Positions 25,175-32,983 of a stretch of DNA of 64,000 nt are shown here, in pieces; position 1 is the stretch's first letter, and the number at the start of each line of letters is the position of its first letter. Source of the DNA: Poriferisphaera corsica (lineage in GTDB: Bacteria; Planctomycetota; Phycisphaerae; Phycisphaerales; Phycisphaeraceae); contig NZ_CP036425.1 in NCBI RefSeq assembly GCF_007747445.1, forward strand, positions 1,844,175 to 1,908,174, in the 5' to 3' direction. A model generated the notes under the pieces. It was not told the DNA's origin. It did no database searches and saw only the letters and a program-made list of their open reading frames with translations. The translations under genes were made by a program, and so were the position numbers.

Positions 25175-26467
25175 TCATTGCGGCCAAACTGAGCCAGTGG
25201 TGTTTTGACGTTCGATGTTGTTTTGCGTGATCGTTGGCGCTAGGTCGGTATCAATCTTGACATCACTCTTTTTATCGATGTTGATCTTCTTTTCAACCGT
25301 CGTGTCTGAGTGTTGATCGATGCGGTAGCCAGATTGATGAAGCATCTGAGCGAAGCCTTTGATTTTCTCCGCTTGTGCGTCAGAAAGTGATTGGTTGGCT
25401 TTAAGCTGAGCGAGAAAAGCAGACATCTCTTTCATCTTGACATTGGCTTGGTCCGTCATGACCAGCGGCACATTTAGTGTCATGCCAGGACGGATATTGA
25501 TGACGCGTTCCCATGTTTTAAAATTGGGATGATGTACTTTAATGGTGTGCAAGCCAGGCGAAGCTTGTAGTTTGCCCGGCGCTGTGCCGATGATGGCCCC
25601 GTCTAATTCGACGTCGACATCAATCGCTTGAAGGGGCAGTGTGTTTGTGCCGATCTGGTATTGCCCGTTCTTGTCAACGGTGATGTCAGGCACACGCAAG
25701 CCTTGGATGCTGGGCTTGACCACGATCGTTGGCAAATCGGTATTAAGCTTAACGTCCGCAACAGTGAGTGTCGCACCTTTGATTTTCATTTTGCTGGCGA
25801 GCGATTGAGAAGCTTCCGCGATCAATGTGTTTATGACATCGCTGTCGATGCTTTGCAGGCTATCTGATTGCTGTGTTTGTTTTGAAGCATCAACGTTGCC
25901 AGCGGTTAGAGATTTACCATCATTGCCGTCTAATATCTTGTAAGACACGCGAAGTTTATAGTTGGTTACAAAGCGATCAATACCAAGGTCAGCACGTTTG
26001 AGATGTTGATTATTTTGGCCATAGGTGCTGATCGAAGCAATGAAGAGATAGTCAGCATTGAGCATCTGGGAAAGACGGATCGCGCTGCTTTTATTTTTGA
26101 GATGCTGATCAAGTTCAGTTGGTTTGATCTCTTTCCCGTCTTCCGTGCCAGCAAAGCTCTGGAGAGCGAAAGCTGTATCCTCAGGGGATATGGTTTGGAA
26201 GCCCATGTCGGTGATGTCGCCTACGATCATGCTTTCGAATGCACCAAGCTTGTCTTCAAAATTCTTACCCGCCCGGTTTTTGACAAAGATTGCTACTGTT
26301 CGAGCCTGAGGCTGCTCTTCAATCACTTCTTCCTCAACCACACGTGTTGTTGTCACAGTGGTTACTTTTTCACGCACCTTGGTGATGGTCTGGGCATGAG
26401 ATAACGCTGGAATGCAGGTCATTACGAGCGCATAAATCCAGCACATAACAGGTATTTGTTTATTCAT
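25175..26467 (-). CDS. Secreted protein with CsgG/LpoB-like and PEGA domains
   Basis: A 430-residue protein with a signal peptide (ending L-S-H-A-Q at about residue 26). Residues about 55-240 have an LpoB/CsgG-like pattern (T-V-A-I-F-V-K-N-R-A-G, A-I-R-L-S-Q-M-L-N-A-D-Y-L-F-I-A-S-I). Residues about 285-345 form a PEGA domain (V-D-V-E-L-D-G-A-I-I-G-T-A-P-G-K-L, H-T-I-K-V-H-H-P-N-F-K-T-W). A helical region and a charged tail follow. PEGA domains are surface or periplasmic modules. It is the first gene of the run that ends with lpoB, so the promoter should lie in 26468-26600. Confidence 0.72.
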   Translation of the reverse strand: MNKQIPVMCWIYALVMTCIPALSHAQTITKVREKVTTVTTTRVVEEEVIEEQPQARTVAIFVKNRAGKNFEDKLGAFESMIVGDITDMGFQTISPEDTAFALQSFAGTEDGKEIKPTELDQHLKNKSSAIRLSQMLNADYLFIASISTYGQNNQHLKRADLGIDRFVTNYKLRVSYKILDGNDGKSLTAGNVDASKQTQQSDSLQSIDSDVINTLIAEASQSLASKMKIKGATLTVADVKLNTDLPTIVVKPSIQGLRVPDITVDKNGQYQIGTNTLPLQAIDVDVELDGAIIGTAPGKLQASPGLHTIKVHHPNFKTWERVINIRPGMTLNVPLVMTDQANVKMKEMSAFLAQLKANQSLSDAQAEKIKGFAQMLHQSGYRIDQHSDTTVEKKINIDKKSDVKIDTDLAPTITQNNIERQNTTGSVWPQ

Positions 26468-26608
26468 ATTTATCCCGAAATCGCTATGTATGGGAGTTGT
26501 TGAGACTTATATATCAAGTGCAGATTATATAACATCCGTTTGTTTCAGCAACAATAATCGAAATGGATGAGTCTCAATTGCGATTCTTAGAAGTGCCTTG
26601 ATGGGCAA

Positions 26609-26640
26609 GAAACAACCCCTTGCAAAACAAGGGGTTGAAA
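26609..26640 (-). terminator. tRNA-His terminator
   Basis: AACCCCTTG (26614-26622) pairs with CAAGGGGTT (26628-26636) over five bases; on the minus strand GTTTCTT follows. It directly follows the tRNA 3' end. Confidence 0.75.
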
Positions 26641-26641
26641 G

Positions 26642-26715
26642 GGTGACTGAGGGGATTCGAACCCCCGACCCCCGCGACCACAACGCGGTGCTCTAACCAA
26701 CTGAGCTACAGTCAC
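26642..26715 (-). tRNA. tRNA-His (GTG anticodon)
   Basis: On the minus strand the acceptor GTGACTG pairs with CAGTCAC, the D-arm has AGCTCAGTTGGTTAGAGC, the anticodon loop reads TTGTGGT with anticodon GTG, and the T-arm has GGGTTCGAATCCC. The discriminator is C, as expected for tRNA-His; the CCA end is not encoded. Confidence 0.95.
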
Positions 26716-27049
26716 CATACATATTGGTAGCCCGCCAAAGCGAGCTGTGGAGCAACAAGATTAGTGATCTATATTACTTATGTCAAATGGATTATGGCCC
26801 ATTTGCTGCTGTGTAAAACGTCCATAAGCACACCCACGCGTTTCTGGCTGGTGGGGGCAATATCGAGTATATCACTTTGGGTTTAGCCTGAAAAACAGGC
26901 ATTGCTGCAGCACAATTACATAGTCAACTCACATTTCGGAGAGTGACGATCACTTGGCAATTTTTCAGTTCTGCTGCGCGCTAATATTACCCTGATTGTC
27001 CCGTTTGACTGTAGCAAGGCGTAAGTCCTCGCTAGTTCAGGAGTTCTTG
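26716..27049. other. Intergenic region between tRNA-His and the transporter remnant
   Basis: A 334-base gap between divergent genes. It contains an AGGAG just before the transporter start at 27050. No further gene or clear promoter is seen. Confidence 0.35.
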
Positions 27050-28585
27050 ATGAGTGAGGTAAACCCGCCTGAGATTCCCCATATCGAAATACGCAAAACA
27101 TGGTTCGGCCACCCGCGAGGTCTCTCAGTTCTTTTCTTTGCTGAGATGTGGGAACGTTTCTCCTACTACGGCATGCGAGCCTTACTCGTCCTCTATCTCA
27201 CCCAGCACTTCTTATTTTCAGACATCCAAGCACAAGGTATCTACGCGGCTTATGCAAGCCTCGTTTACCTCACGCCCCTGATCGGGGGTTTTATCGCAGA
27301 CCGGTATCTAGGTTCTCGTAAAGCTGTCCTCATCGGTGCCATTTTTCTAACGCTTGGCCACTTCTTAATGGTCTTTGAAGGTGAGGGCTCATCGCAATTT
27401 CTCGACTACAACAACCAGCAATATGAGGTTCAATCAGAGGGCAGGGGAGAGACACGACGATTGTTTGCAATCGACCAAAATGACAATCGACTTCCTTTAA
27501 CATTCTCCGCAGAAGGAGCGCATATCGGTTCGCGAGCAGAAGCCGATTCAACTCTTCTCCCAGCAGGTCAATACACCTCGTTTACGCAAACGCAACCGAT
27601 GTACCAGACCTTTCTATTCTTTGCGCTCTCACTCATCATTGTTGGTGTTGGTTTTCTCAAAGCCAACATCTCAACAATCGTTGGTGATCTATATGACAAA
27701 GATGATGACCGTCGAGATTCAGGTTTTACAATCTTTTATATGGGCATCAATCTCGGCTCATTACTCTCGACGATTCTCTGTGGCTGGTTGGGCATTGTGT
27801 ATGGCTGGAAGTACGGATTCGGTCTTGCGGGATTCGGTATGCTCACAGGACTGATTACATTCATGATTGGAATGCCGCTTCTTGAAGGCCGCGGTGAGCC
27901 GCCTCGTCAACTTCGCCCAAGATGGGAAATGCTTACATGGATCGGCGGCACGATCTTTCTACTTCCCCTCTGGTGGTTAATTCAAAATGATCATGTTGTT
28001 GTGACCAGTCTCGCATATATCGCTCCCGGCATGTTCCTTTTCATGCTCGGTTATTCAATCCTCGCTCTCAAAGGAAAAACGCGCTCACGTATGATTGTTG
28101 CGATCGTGCTTATGATCTTTTCAGTTCTTTTTTGGGTACTATTTGAGCAGGCTGGATCATCGCTCTCGTTGTATGCCGCACGCAACTCAGAACTCACAAT
28201 CATTCCTGATTTACTCACGATCACATCCGCGCAAACACAATTCTTCAATCCCGCTCTCATCGTCTTGCTTGCCCCGTTTTTTGCTTGGATATGGCAAGCT
28301 ATGTCACACAGAGGCATTGAGCCATCCACACCCGTTAAGTTTTCATGGGCTCTTATTCAAGTTGGCCTCGGATTTCTTGTACTCGTTTTTGGCGCAAAAT
28401 TCTTTGCAACTGAAACTCAAACCGAAGATGGTATACGCATCTTGGTGCCACTGATTTGGTTGTTTTTCGCTTACTTACTTCACACGACAGGTGAGATCTG
28501 TCTTTCACCCGTTGGTCTATCAAGAGCAGAGGATAGAAGAGGGGAAATCTTTTGTAGATTGTCGATCAAAAGAAGAACACTATAA
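27050..28585 (+). pseudogene. POT/PTR2-family peptide transporter, C-terminally truncated
   Basis: An open frame of 511 codons encodes a proton-dependent oligopeptide transporter: F-F-A-E-M-W-E-R-F-S-Y-Y-G-M-R-A near residue 26 is the PTR2 signature with its E-x-x-E-R-F-like motif, followed by about eleven hydrophobic segments with a hydrophilic insert of about 65 residues between segments 3 and 4. The conserved G-E-I-C-L-S-P-V-G-L-S near the end is present, but the expected final helices are missing: the sequence turns into R-A-E-D-R-R-G-E and stops. A short hydrophobic stretch in another frame (28587-28625, V-M-V-I-A-S-I-L-A-I-I-A-Q then stop) could be the displaced end of the gene. Likely inactive. 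Confidence 0.75.
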
Positions 28586-28644
28586 ATGTAATGGTTATTG
28601 CATCCATACTTGCGATCATTGCACAATAGCAATACCGAGTTAAG

Positions 28645-28911
28645 TTACAAACACCCCGCGATTTTACCGATACGTGCAAGCCGACCTGAATCTACATCAG
28701 AGTGGTTTTTCAGTTCAGTGTATGCTTTTTCGAAATAGTGTTTGGCGGCATCATCGTGACGACTTAATGAACGTAACGCATGGCAAACTGCCCATTTTGC
28801 AATACGTGTTGCGATACCCAGTTCACCCGCCATTCGAAACTCATATCCACGTCCAAATTTCGTTGAGCCTCATCGAAATTGCCTTGCAAGCCTTGAACAC
28901 GTGCAACTTAT
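28645..28911 (-). pseudogene. TPR-protein remnant with frameshift
   Basis: Read on the minus strand, two frames join into a normal TPR pattern: V-A-R-V-Q-G-L-Q-G-N-F-D-E-A-Q-R-N-L in one frame, then after a frame change near 28840 Y-E-F-R-M-A-G-E-L-G-I-A-T-R-I-A-K-W-A-V and H-D-D-A-A-K-H-Y-F-E-K-A-Y-T-E-L. A stop codon precedes the first part. It is the 3' end of a decayed tetratricopeptide gene next to the element boundary. Confidence 0.5.
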
Positions 28912-28960
28912 GAAATGAAACTGAGTCTGATTTCTTTGTTAGCTCCCCCAAAGCCTACTT

Positions 28961-28989
28961 AATTATACATAACATATAATAAGTCACTG
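28961..28989. other. Left attachment site, hybrid dif-like sequence
   Basis: ATTATACATAA (28962-28972) corresponds to the XerD-type arm and CATATA (28973-28978) to the central region. The other arm here, ATAAGTCACTG, comes from the phage and does not look like a XerC site. The 18-bp core is identical to the right site. Confidence 0.65.
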
Positions 28990-29295
28990 ACAAATAAGGA
29001 TTTACATTAAAATCCTCACATCTTACCACAAATCTGTGAATTAAATTCCCCAACAACTAAAGACGCGATTCTCGGTGAAATTGGTTCACCGGCGCAAAAA
29101 AAATGCTTCGCAGGTGCACCAACACCTCGAAGCCCGGCCTGCAAAGTTCCGTTTATGCAAATGTGCAGACTCACACAGTTTACACGCGACAAGCTCGGCA
29201 AACAAGATCGTTTGTGCGGGCATTTTCCCGTGGGCTGGATTTGAGTCTCGGCCGTTCCGGAACTTTGCGGGTCACTGCTTCAATGGAGACCCCAC
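28990..29295. other. Non-coding hairpin-rich left end of the provirus
   Basis: CGGTGAA/TTCACCG makes a hairpin at about 29071-29090. The 14-base word at 29138-29151 (CCTGCAAAGTTCCG) recurs inverted at 29258-29271 with one mismatch, enclosing 106 bases. Two overlapping frames of 85 codons cross it without convincing protein character. Together this looks like a structured RNA or a replication/packaging signal. Confidence 0.45.
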
Positions 29296-29541
29296 ATGTC
29301 GACCCCTCTCAAGAGGCACGATCTGCATTTAGATCGTGCAATCACGTACCGATACAGTGAAGTTTTGCAATATCAAGGAACAATCCGCGGATTCATGGTT
29401 TGGCATGAATCCTGCGAATGTGCGGTGAATATCAGGCTCACCAGTCGCGTCGAGCGCGGCAAGACACACCCACTAGATCGACCTCGCACCGAAATAGTGA
29501 GCAGCGACTTCCTGGAAGATGGTTGGGAAAGGGGTGAGTGA
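29296..29541 (+). CDS. Small provirus protein, unknown
   Basis: An 81-residue charged protein, first of three overlapping small genes. It has no membrane segment and no recognised motif. Its 5' end contains a perfect 9-bp hairpin (29316-29339, GCACGATCT with its complement) that could control translation. Its TGA overlaps the ATG of the next gene, indicating translational coupling. Confidence 0.5.
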   Translation: MSTPLKRHDLHLDRAITYRYSEVLQYQGTIRGFMVWHESCECAVNIRLTSRVERGKTHPLDRPRTEIVSSDFLEDGWERGE

Positions 29542-29792
29542 TGGCATATCTAATTGTCAAAAAAGGCTTTAGTAATAAACCATTCGTGGTTGCTGCTGGG
29601 GATAGTGACCAAATTGTCCTAAGTTACTGCAAATTGTGTGAGATCCATAAGAATCACGCTTTCTTGTATTGCAATGGCGAGCATCATCTAAGTAGAGGTT
29701 GTAAAGGTGACTATTCGTATGGCACGCCCGCATATCGGATAGAAAGCAAAGAAGTAGAGGCGGCCATCGTTGCATATAAAGGGGGTGAGTGA
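29541..29792 (+). CDS. Small provirus protein with four paired cysteines/histidines, MAYLI-type N-terminus
   Basis: An 83-residue protein starting M-A-Y-L-I-V-K-K. The middle has C-K-L-C-E-I-H and C-N-G-E-H-H-L-S-R-G-C, spacing that could bind zinc. The start overlaps the preceding stop (TGATG) and its ribosome-binding region GGGGTGAGTG is duplicated before the next gene. Function unknown. Confidence 0.6.
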   Translation: MAYLIVKKGFSNKPFVVAAGDSDQIVLSYCKLCEIHKNHAFLYCNGEHHLSRGCKGDYSYGTPAYRIESKEVEAAIVAYKGGE

Positions 29793-30064
29793 TGGCATAT
29801 CTCATCGCAAAAAAAAGCGAAATATCACACGCTTATGTTGTTGCTGAAGCTGATTTAAAAACAATCCGCGATATTGGTGCGGCAGTTGTTTCAAGCAACG
29901 AAGACGCGCTGATTATTTTCGCTGAAACTCCAGATGGCCCGGTGGATTATCCCCACCCGAATCTCCGTCCTGATTGGTTCAAGCGAGGTCATCACTCATT
30001 GTATTTTGTTGAATCAATGGGAGCGATTAAGCGTTACCGCAAATATCAGAAAGCTAAATTTTAA
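29792..30064 (+). CDS. Small provirus protein, MAYLI-type N-terminus
   Basis: A 90-residue protein starting M-A-Y-L-I-A-K-K, like its upstream neighbour, and then V-V-A-E-A-D-L-K-T-I with a basic C-terminus (K-R-Y-R-K-Y-Q-K-A-K-F). It shares the first eight residues and a 21-base stretch around the start codon with the preceding gene but lacks its cysteines. A strong terminator follows, closing the first provirus operon. Function unknown. Confidence 0.6.
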   Translation: MAYLIAKKSEISHAYVVAEADLKTIRDIGAAVVSSNEDALIIFAETPDGPVDYPHPNLRPDWFKRGHHSLYFVESMGAIKRYRKYQKAKF

Positions 30065-30076
30065 TCCATTGAAGCC

Positions 30077-30115
30077 AGATCGCACCGCAAAGCCCTCGCG
30101 GTGCGGTCTGTTTTT
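30077..30115 (+). terminator. Terminator of the left provirus operon
   Basis: AGATCGCACCGC pairs with GCGGTGCGGTCT over a 9-base loop (12-bp stem, one wobble) followed by GTTTTT. Confidence 0.9.
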
Positions 30116-30141
30116 ACGTACTCGTTAGCGGAGCTAATCAA

Positions 30142-30456
30142 GTGTTAGAACAGCATCCTGAATATGTCGATGGCCGTCCCTTAGAGCAAGGTTTTCATTT
30201 TATCGAAATGCCTAAAGGCGCTTTTCCTGGTGATATTGCATACGCCCCCCATGAGACATGCAACATCACCAGTCAAACCGTTTGGCGGCGTTCGATCATC
30301 GAAAAGATCGACGATGCGGAGCTTTACACGGTGCGTTTTCGTGACGGTTCAACAGCTCGGCGATGGCGTGATGAGCTGCGAATGATTTTGTGGCGTGAAG
30401 AAAAGCTGCAACCGTCAAAACGCGGAGCCAATACAAAATCTCTAATCAAGGGATAG
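30142..30456 (+). CDS. Provirus hypothetical protein
   Basis: A 104-residue protein starting at GTG 30142. The centre has a strand pattern (A-E-L-Y-T-V-R-F-R-D-G-S-T-A-R-R-W) like a small beta barrel or SH3-type fold, with a basic tail. It is 11 bases upstream of the candidate replication gene, so probably co-transcribed. A role in replication or DNA binding is only inferred from position and charge. Confidence 0.55.
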   Translation: MLEQHPEYVDGRPLEQGFHFIEMPKGAFPGDIAYAPHETCNITSQTVWRRSIIEKIDDAELYTVRFRDGSTARRWRDELRMILWREEKLQPSKRGANTKSLIKG

Positions 30457-30467
30457 GCAAGGAAGCC

Positions 30468-31124
30468 ATGAAGCGACGAGGTAGACATTATGGATCGGCG
30501 AATGAGCGGCAGATGATGCGCAAGGTGGCAGCGTACGCGCTACCACATCGTCGCAAGGTGTCGGAAATCGTCTCAATCATCATCGACGAGATCCTCCCAG
30601 CTTCGGAATATCGCAAGGTTTGCCCGTTTTTCACCCATCAACACATTTCCCGCGTAAGAGGCCGACAGCACCGCAACACATCACGCGAGATCATCGGTGA
30701 GCTGAAGGAGTTGGGCTTGCTCATCATCCACGGCTACCGTCATACATGCACTGAAAACTGCACGAAATTTGATATCAATTGGCGGCGTGTGCGTGAGCTG
30801 TTCGGTAAATTCGGTCTCGGCCTCAAGCTCAAGAAAATTACCGACGTGCGCCCAGGATCTGCGAAGGCCTGGCGTGAACAATTTGCGGATTTTAAGAAGC
30901 GCGAGGATGAAGCAAAAGAACGTCAACGCCAGGAACGCATCGAAGCAGCAGAGCGTGAGCGTGTGGCACGCATCCAGAAAGAGCGAGAGAACGCCATGAG
31001 CAACGCCGAACGTGTCGCAGCAGCCAGAGCCGCCAACCCATTCGCAAAGGCTGAGCAGCCATGTAAAGCCAAAACACCAGACGAAATCAGAGCCGAGCTT
31101 GAAGCAATTAAGGCTCAAAATTAA
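30468..31124 (+). CDS. Winged-helix DNA-binding protein, candidate replication initiator of the provirus
   Basis: A 218-residue basic protein. Residues about 50-110 look like a winged helix (H-Q-H-I-S-R-V-R-G-R-Q-H-R-N-T-S-R-E-I-I, G-E-L-K-E-L-G-L-L-I-I-H-G-Y), followed by a long Arg/Glu coiled coil (about 140-185) and a tail with N-P-F-A-K-A-E. There is no HUH or tyrosine motif of rolling-circle initiators. Its place next to the hairpin-rich non-coding region fits an origin-binding or helicase-loading role of the DnaD/phage replication type. Inference only. Confidence 0.5.
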   Translation: MKRRGRHYGSANERQMMRKVAAYALPHRRKVSEIVSIIIDEILPASEYRKVCPFFTHQHISRVRGRQHRNTSREIIGELKELGLLIIHGYRHTCTENCTKFDINWRRVRELFGKFGLGLKLKKITDVRPGSAKAWREQFADFKKREDEAKERQRQERIEAAERERVARIQKERENAMSNAERVAAARAANPFAKAEQPCKAKTPDEIRAELEAIKAQN

Positions 31125-31195
31125 CCCCGTGCGCGATCGGTGCGCGCATGCACGCCAGTTTTAGGTAAAAGTTAGGTATCAAATCACAATTACCT

Positions 31196-31236
31196 ACGGT
31201 CGTTTAACTAATCAACGGTTAGACGGCCGTTTTTTG
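31196..31236 (+). terminator. Terminator after the candidate replication gene
   Basis: ACGGTCGTTTAAC pairs with GTTAGACGGCCGT (13 bp with two wobbles) over a 9-base loop, followed by six T residues. Confidence 0.88.
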
Positions 31237-31239
31237 TGC

Positions 31240-31575
31240 GCCCCTAGGCCTATGGTGTGGACGGTAGACGTACCCAATGCGCTACTGCGTAGCGTTATAG
31301 GCGTAACAACACGCACCGCTTCGCGGTTTGCGTGTGTTGGATGAATGAGGAACGGGAGGGACAACGCTTCGCGTGCCTCCCTTTGTCTCCGGCAGCGGGG
31401 CTGATACGTTTTTTCTAAGCCTGATCGGTTTTTAAGAGTCGGTTCATAGGATGAGGTTGTCTAGCGAGCGGTTCACGGCCTGCTGATCGCGTCACAGGCG
31501 TTCTAACGTCACAGGTGGGGAATGTAATCAATTAAAAATAAAACCCCGCAAAATGGATTTACGGGGATTTAAATT
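31240..31575. other. Hairpin cluster, candidate replication origin or structured RNA of the provirus
   Basis: Within a 493-base gap between convergent genes are, in order, CGCTAC/GTAGCG, a two-part stem ACACGCA-CCGC/GCGG-TGCGTGT, GGGAGG/CCTCCC with an inner ACGC/GCGT, and near the end an AAACCCCG/CGGGGATTT hairpin at about 31541-31574 that could terminate the minus-strand gene. No coding frame fits. Such clusters are usual at phage origins or packaging signals. Confidence 0.5.
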
Positions 31576-31617
31576 AAATTCTGATTTTATATTTTCCAAC
31601 CCATTACAAATACGCAT

Positions 31618-31944
31618 TCAATTAGCAGGCGTGATTTTCGCCAAAACACCATCATATGAGGGCGTTTCCTGCTCGGCGGGTGGTTCATAATTCGCCATGA
31701 TTATATTTTGTGGTTTATTTTCTTCTTCAAATTCAGGTTCTTGATTTTTAATTGCTGCATCGGTGATCTTGCCCAAAAAATAATACGGATTAGCCAGGCG
31801 AATTAATTTAAATAAATAAATAAATATTACGCCCAGAACAATTACCGCAATAAAAAACGCTCCAAACAAGGCGGGTTTGAGCATATGCAGTATGGCAACC
31901 GGAATAAAAATTAAATTAAATATTAAATTAATTATTTTTTGCAT
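31618..31944 (-). CDS. Provirus membrane protein on the minus strand
   Basis: A 108-residue protein with two adjacent hydrophobic segments (I-F-N-L-I-F-I-P-V-A-I-L and F-G-A-F-F-I-A-V-I-V-L-G-V-I-F-I-Y-L-F, residues about 8-50) and an acidic soluble tail. It is the only provirus gene on the minus strand; divergent from the next gene with only 49 bases between the starts. I chose the ATG at 31944: longer upstream frames run antisense through the neighbour. The location suggests an early or regulatory membrane function, for example immunity or superinfection exclusion, but this is speculation. Confidence 0.55.
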   Translation of the reverse strand: MQKIINLIFNLIFIPVAILHMLKPALFGAFFIAVIVLGVIFIYLFKLIRLANPYYFLGKITDAAIKNQEPEFEEENKPQNIIMANYEPPAEQETPSYDGVLAKITPAN

Positions 31945-31993
31945 TTTGATTTTTCCCTGTGCTAGTTTGGATTCAACACATGGAGCGTAGCAC

Positions 31994-32983
31994 ATGGAAA
32001 ATGACAAAAACAAACATAAATCAGAATTAAATTCGAAATTAAATACGGAAATTAATTCAGATAATAAATCGAAGCCAATGACGCTGGGTGAGCTGACCAA
32101 GCGGCAAGATGTGAATTGGGATGAATTGCCTGTCGAAGCTGATGCGGGCATGTCTGACGCTGTGGATTCGACGATCAACAAGATCCAAACCACCATCAAG
32201 CAGAAGAATATCAAATTAAATAATTCGGAAATTAATTCCCCCGAAAATTCAGAAATTAAATCAGAAAAAAAAGGGATTTTTGGGCGAATATTTGGCAGAG
32301 ATGACGTTGCCGGCAACGATGAAAGTGCGGGCGGCACAACGGATGCCGGCAACGTTCCTGCTTTACCACATGAACCGTGGCACGATCATTGTGCGTCATG
32401 TTATAAGCGAGATCAAGATGGAAAAATCAAACTCAACGAAAACGGGAAGCCCATTAAAGTCGGACGGGGCAGACCCAAAAAAGCAAAACCAGGTGAAGAA
32501 CGAGCAGGAGACTGCCTTTCCGTGGGTCGGGTTAATTGTCGTCCTCTCGTTGTTCCTGGCCGGGGCGACGATGGGAGCAATGGCGGTCATGATATCGCCC
32601 AGGGCATGCCAGCGGGCACAGAGTTGCCGCCAGGGGCCGGGGATGTAATTACCGATTTATTCAGCAATATCGCATTTACCGTCTTCGGGCCTGATGCTGC
32701 GATGAACACCGCTGAGCGTGCGAGCATCACAAGTGCAGCTCGCGGGATGTGTGGCGGGCGGCATGTGCCGTGGTTAATCGCATTGTTTATTTTTGCGGGG
32801 GCATGGATCGGGCGTGTAATTCTCGAAAATTATAAAAAAAAGCAAGAATTAAAGGGTAAAAATGATTTACCACATGACACACAGGCTAATCGTGGGCGGG
32901 TCGGGGAGCGGCAAGAGCCATCAAGCGAAAAAACTGACGAAGCAACTGGCGGCTCGTGGTTATCCAACGCTGGTTTTATGTAG
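31994..32983 (+). CDS. Provirus protein with C-terminal membrane segment
   Basis: A 329-residue open frame. The first 100 residues are polar with recurring S-E-L/I-N-S words. The middle has H-D-H-C-A-S-C-Y-K-R-D and a basic G-R-G-R-P-K-K-A-K (AT-hook-like). One transmembrane segment (W-L-I-A-L-F-I-F-A-G-A-W-I-G-R-V-I-L) sits at about residues 258-275. Residues about 175-215 look like out-of-frame sequence, exactly where another frame encodes a good membrane helix. The last 40 residues overlap the ATPase gene. It may be one gene containing a nested gene, or two proteins linked by frameshifting. Confidence 0.5.
   Translation: MENDKNKHKSELNSKLNTEINSDNKSKPMTLGELTKRQDVNWDELPVEADAGMSDAVDSTINKIQTTIKQKNIKLNNSEINSPENSEIKSEKKGIFGRIFGRDDVAGNDESAGGTTDAGNVPALPHEPWHDHCASCYKRDQDGKIKLNENGKPIKVGRGRPKKAKPGEERAGDCLSVGRVNCRPLVVPGRGDDGSNGGHDIAQGMPAGTELPPGAGDVITDLFSNIAFTVFGPDAAMNTAERASITSAARGMCGGRHVPWLIALFIFAGAWIGRVILENYKKKQELKGKNDLPHDTQANRGRVGERQEPSSEKTDEATGGSWLSNAGFM
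32418..32648 (+). CDS. Nested small membrane protein in a second frame
   Basis: A 76-residue frame inside the preceding gene. A polar Lys/Asn-rich start is followed by W-V-G-L-I-V-V-L-S-L-F-L-A-G-A-T-M-G-A-M, a convincing transmembrane helix, and a short Cys-containing tail. At 32477-32482 a run of six A residues followed by G (AAAAAAG) is a possible slippery site joining the frames. No strong ribosome-binding site is seen. Confidence 0.35.
   Translation: MEKSNSTKTGSPLKSDGADPKKQNQVKNEQETAFPWVGLIVVLSLFLAGATMGAMAVMISPRACQRAQSCRQGPGM

Noticed and set aside
26642-26715. tRNA-His as integration target of the element
   Set aside because: The att repeat is 2.2 kb away and no tRNA 3'-end duplicate occurs at the right boundary.
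29075-29360. Two overlapping 85-codon frames at the left end of the provirus
   Set aside because: Neither has protein-like character or a ribosome-binding site, and both cross the inverted repeat; treated as non-coding.
30468-31124. Rolling-circle (HUH) replication initiator
   Set aside because: No HUH motif or catalytic tyrosine arrangement; the protein is a winged helix with a coiled coil.
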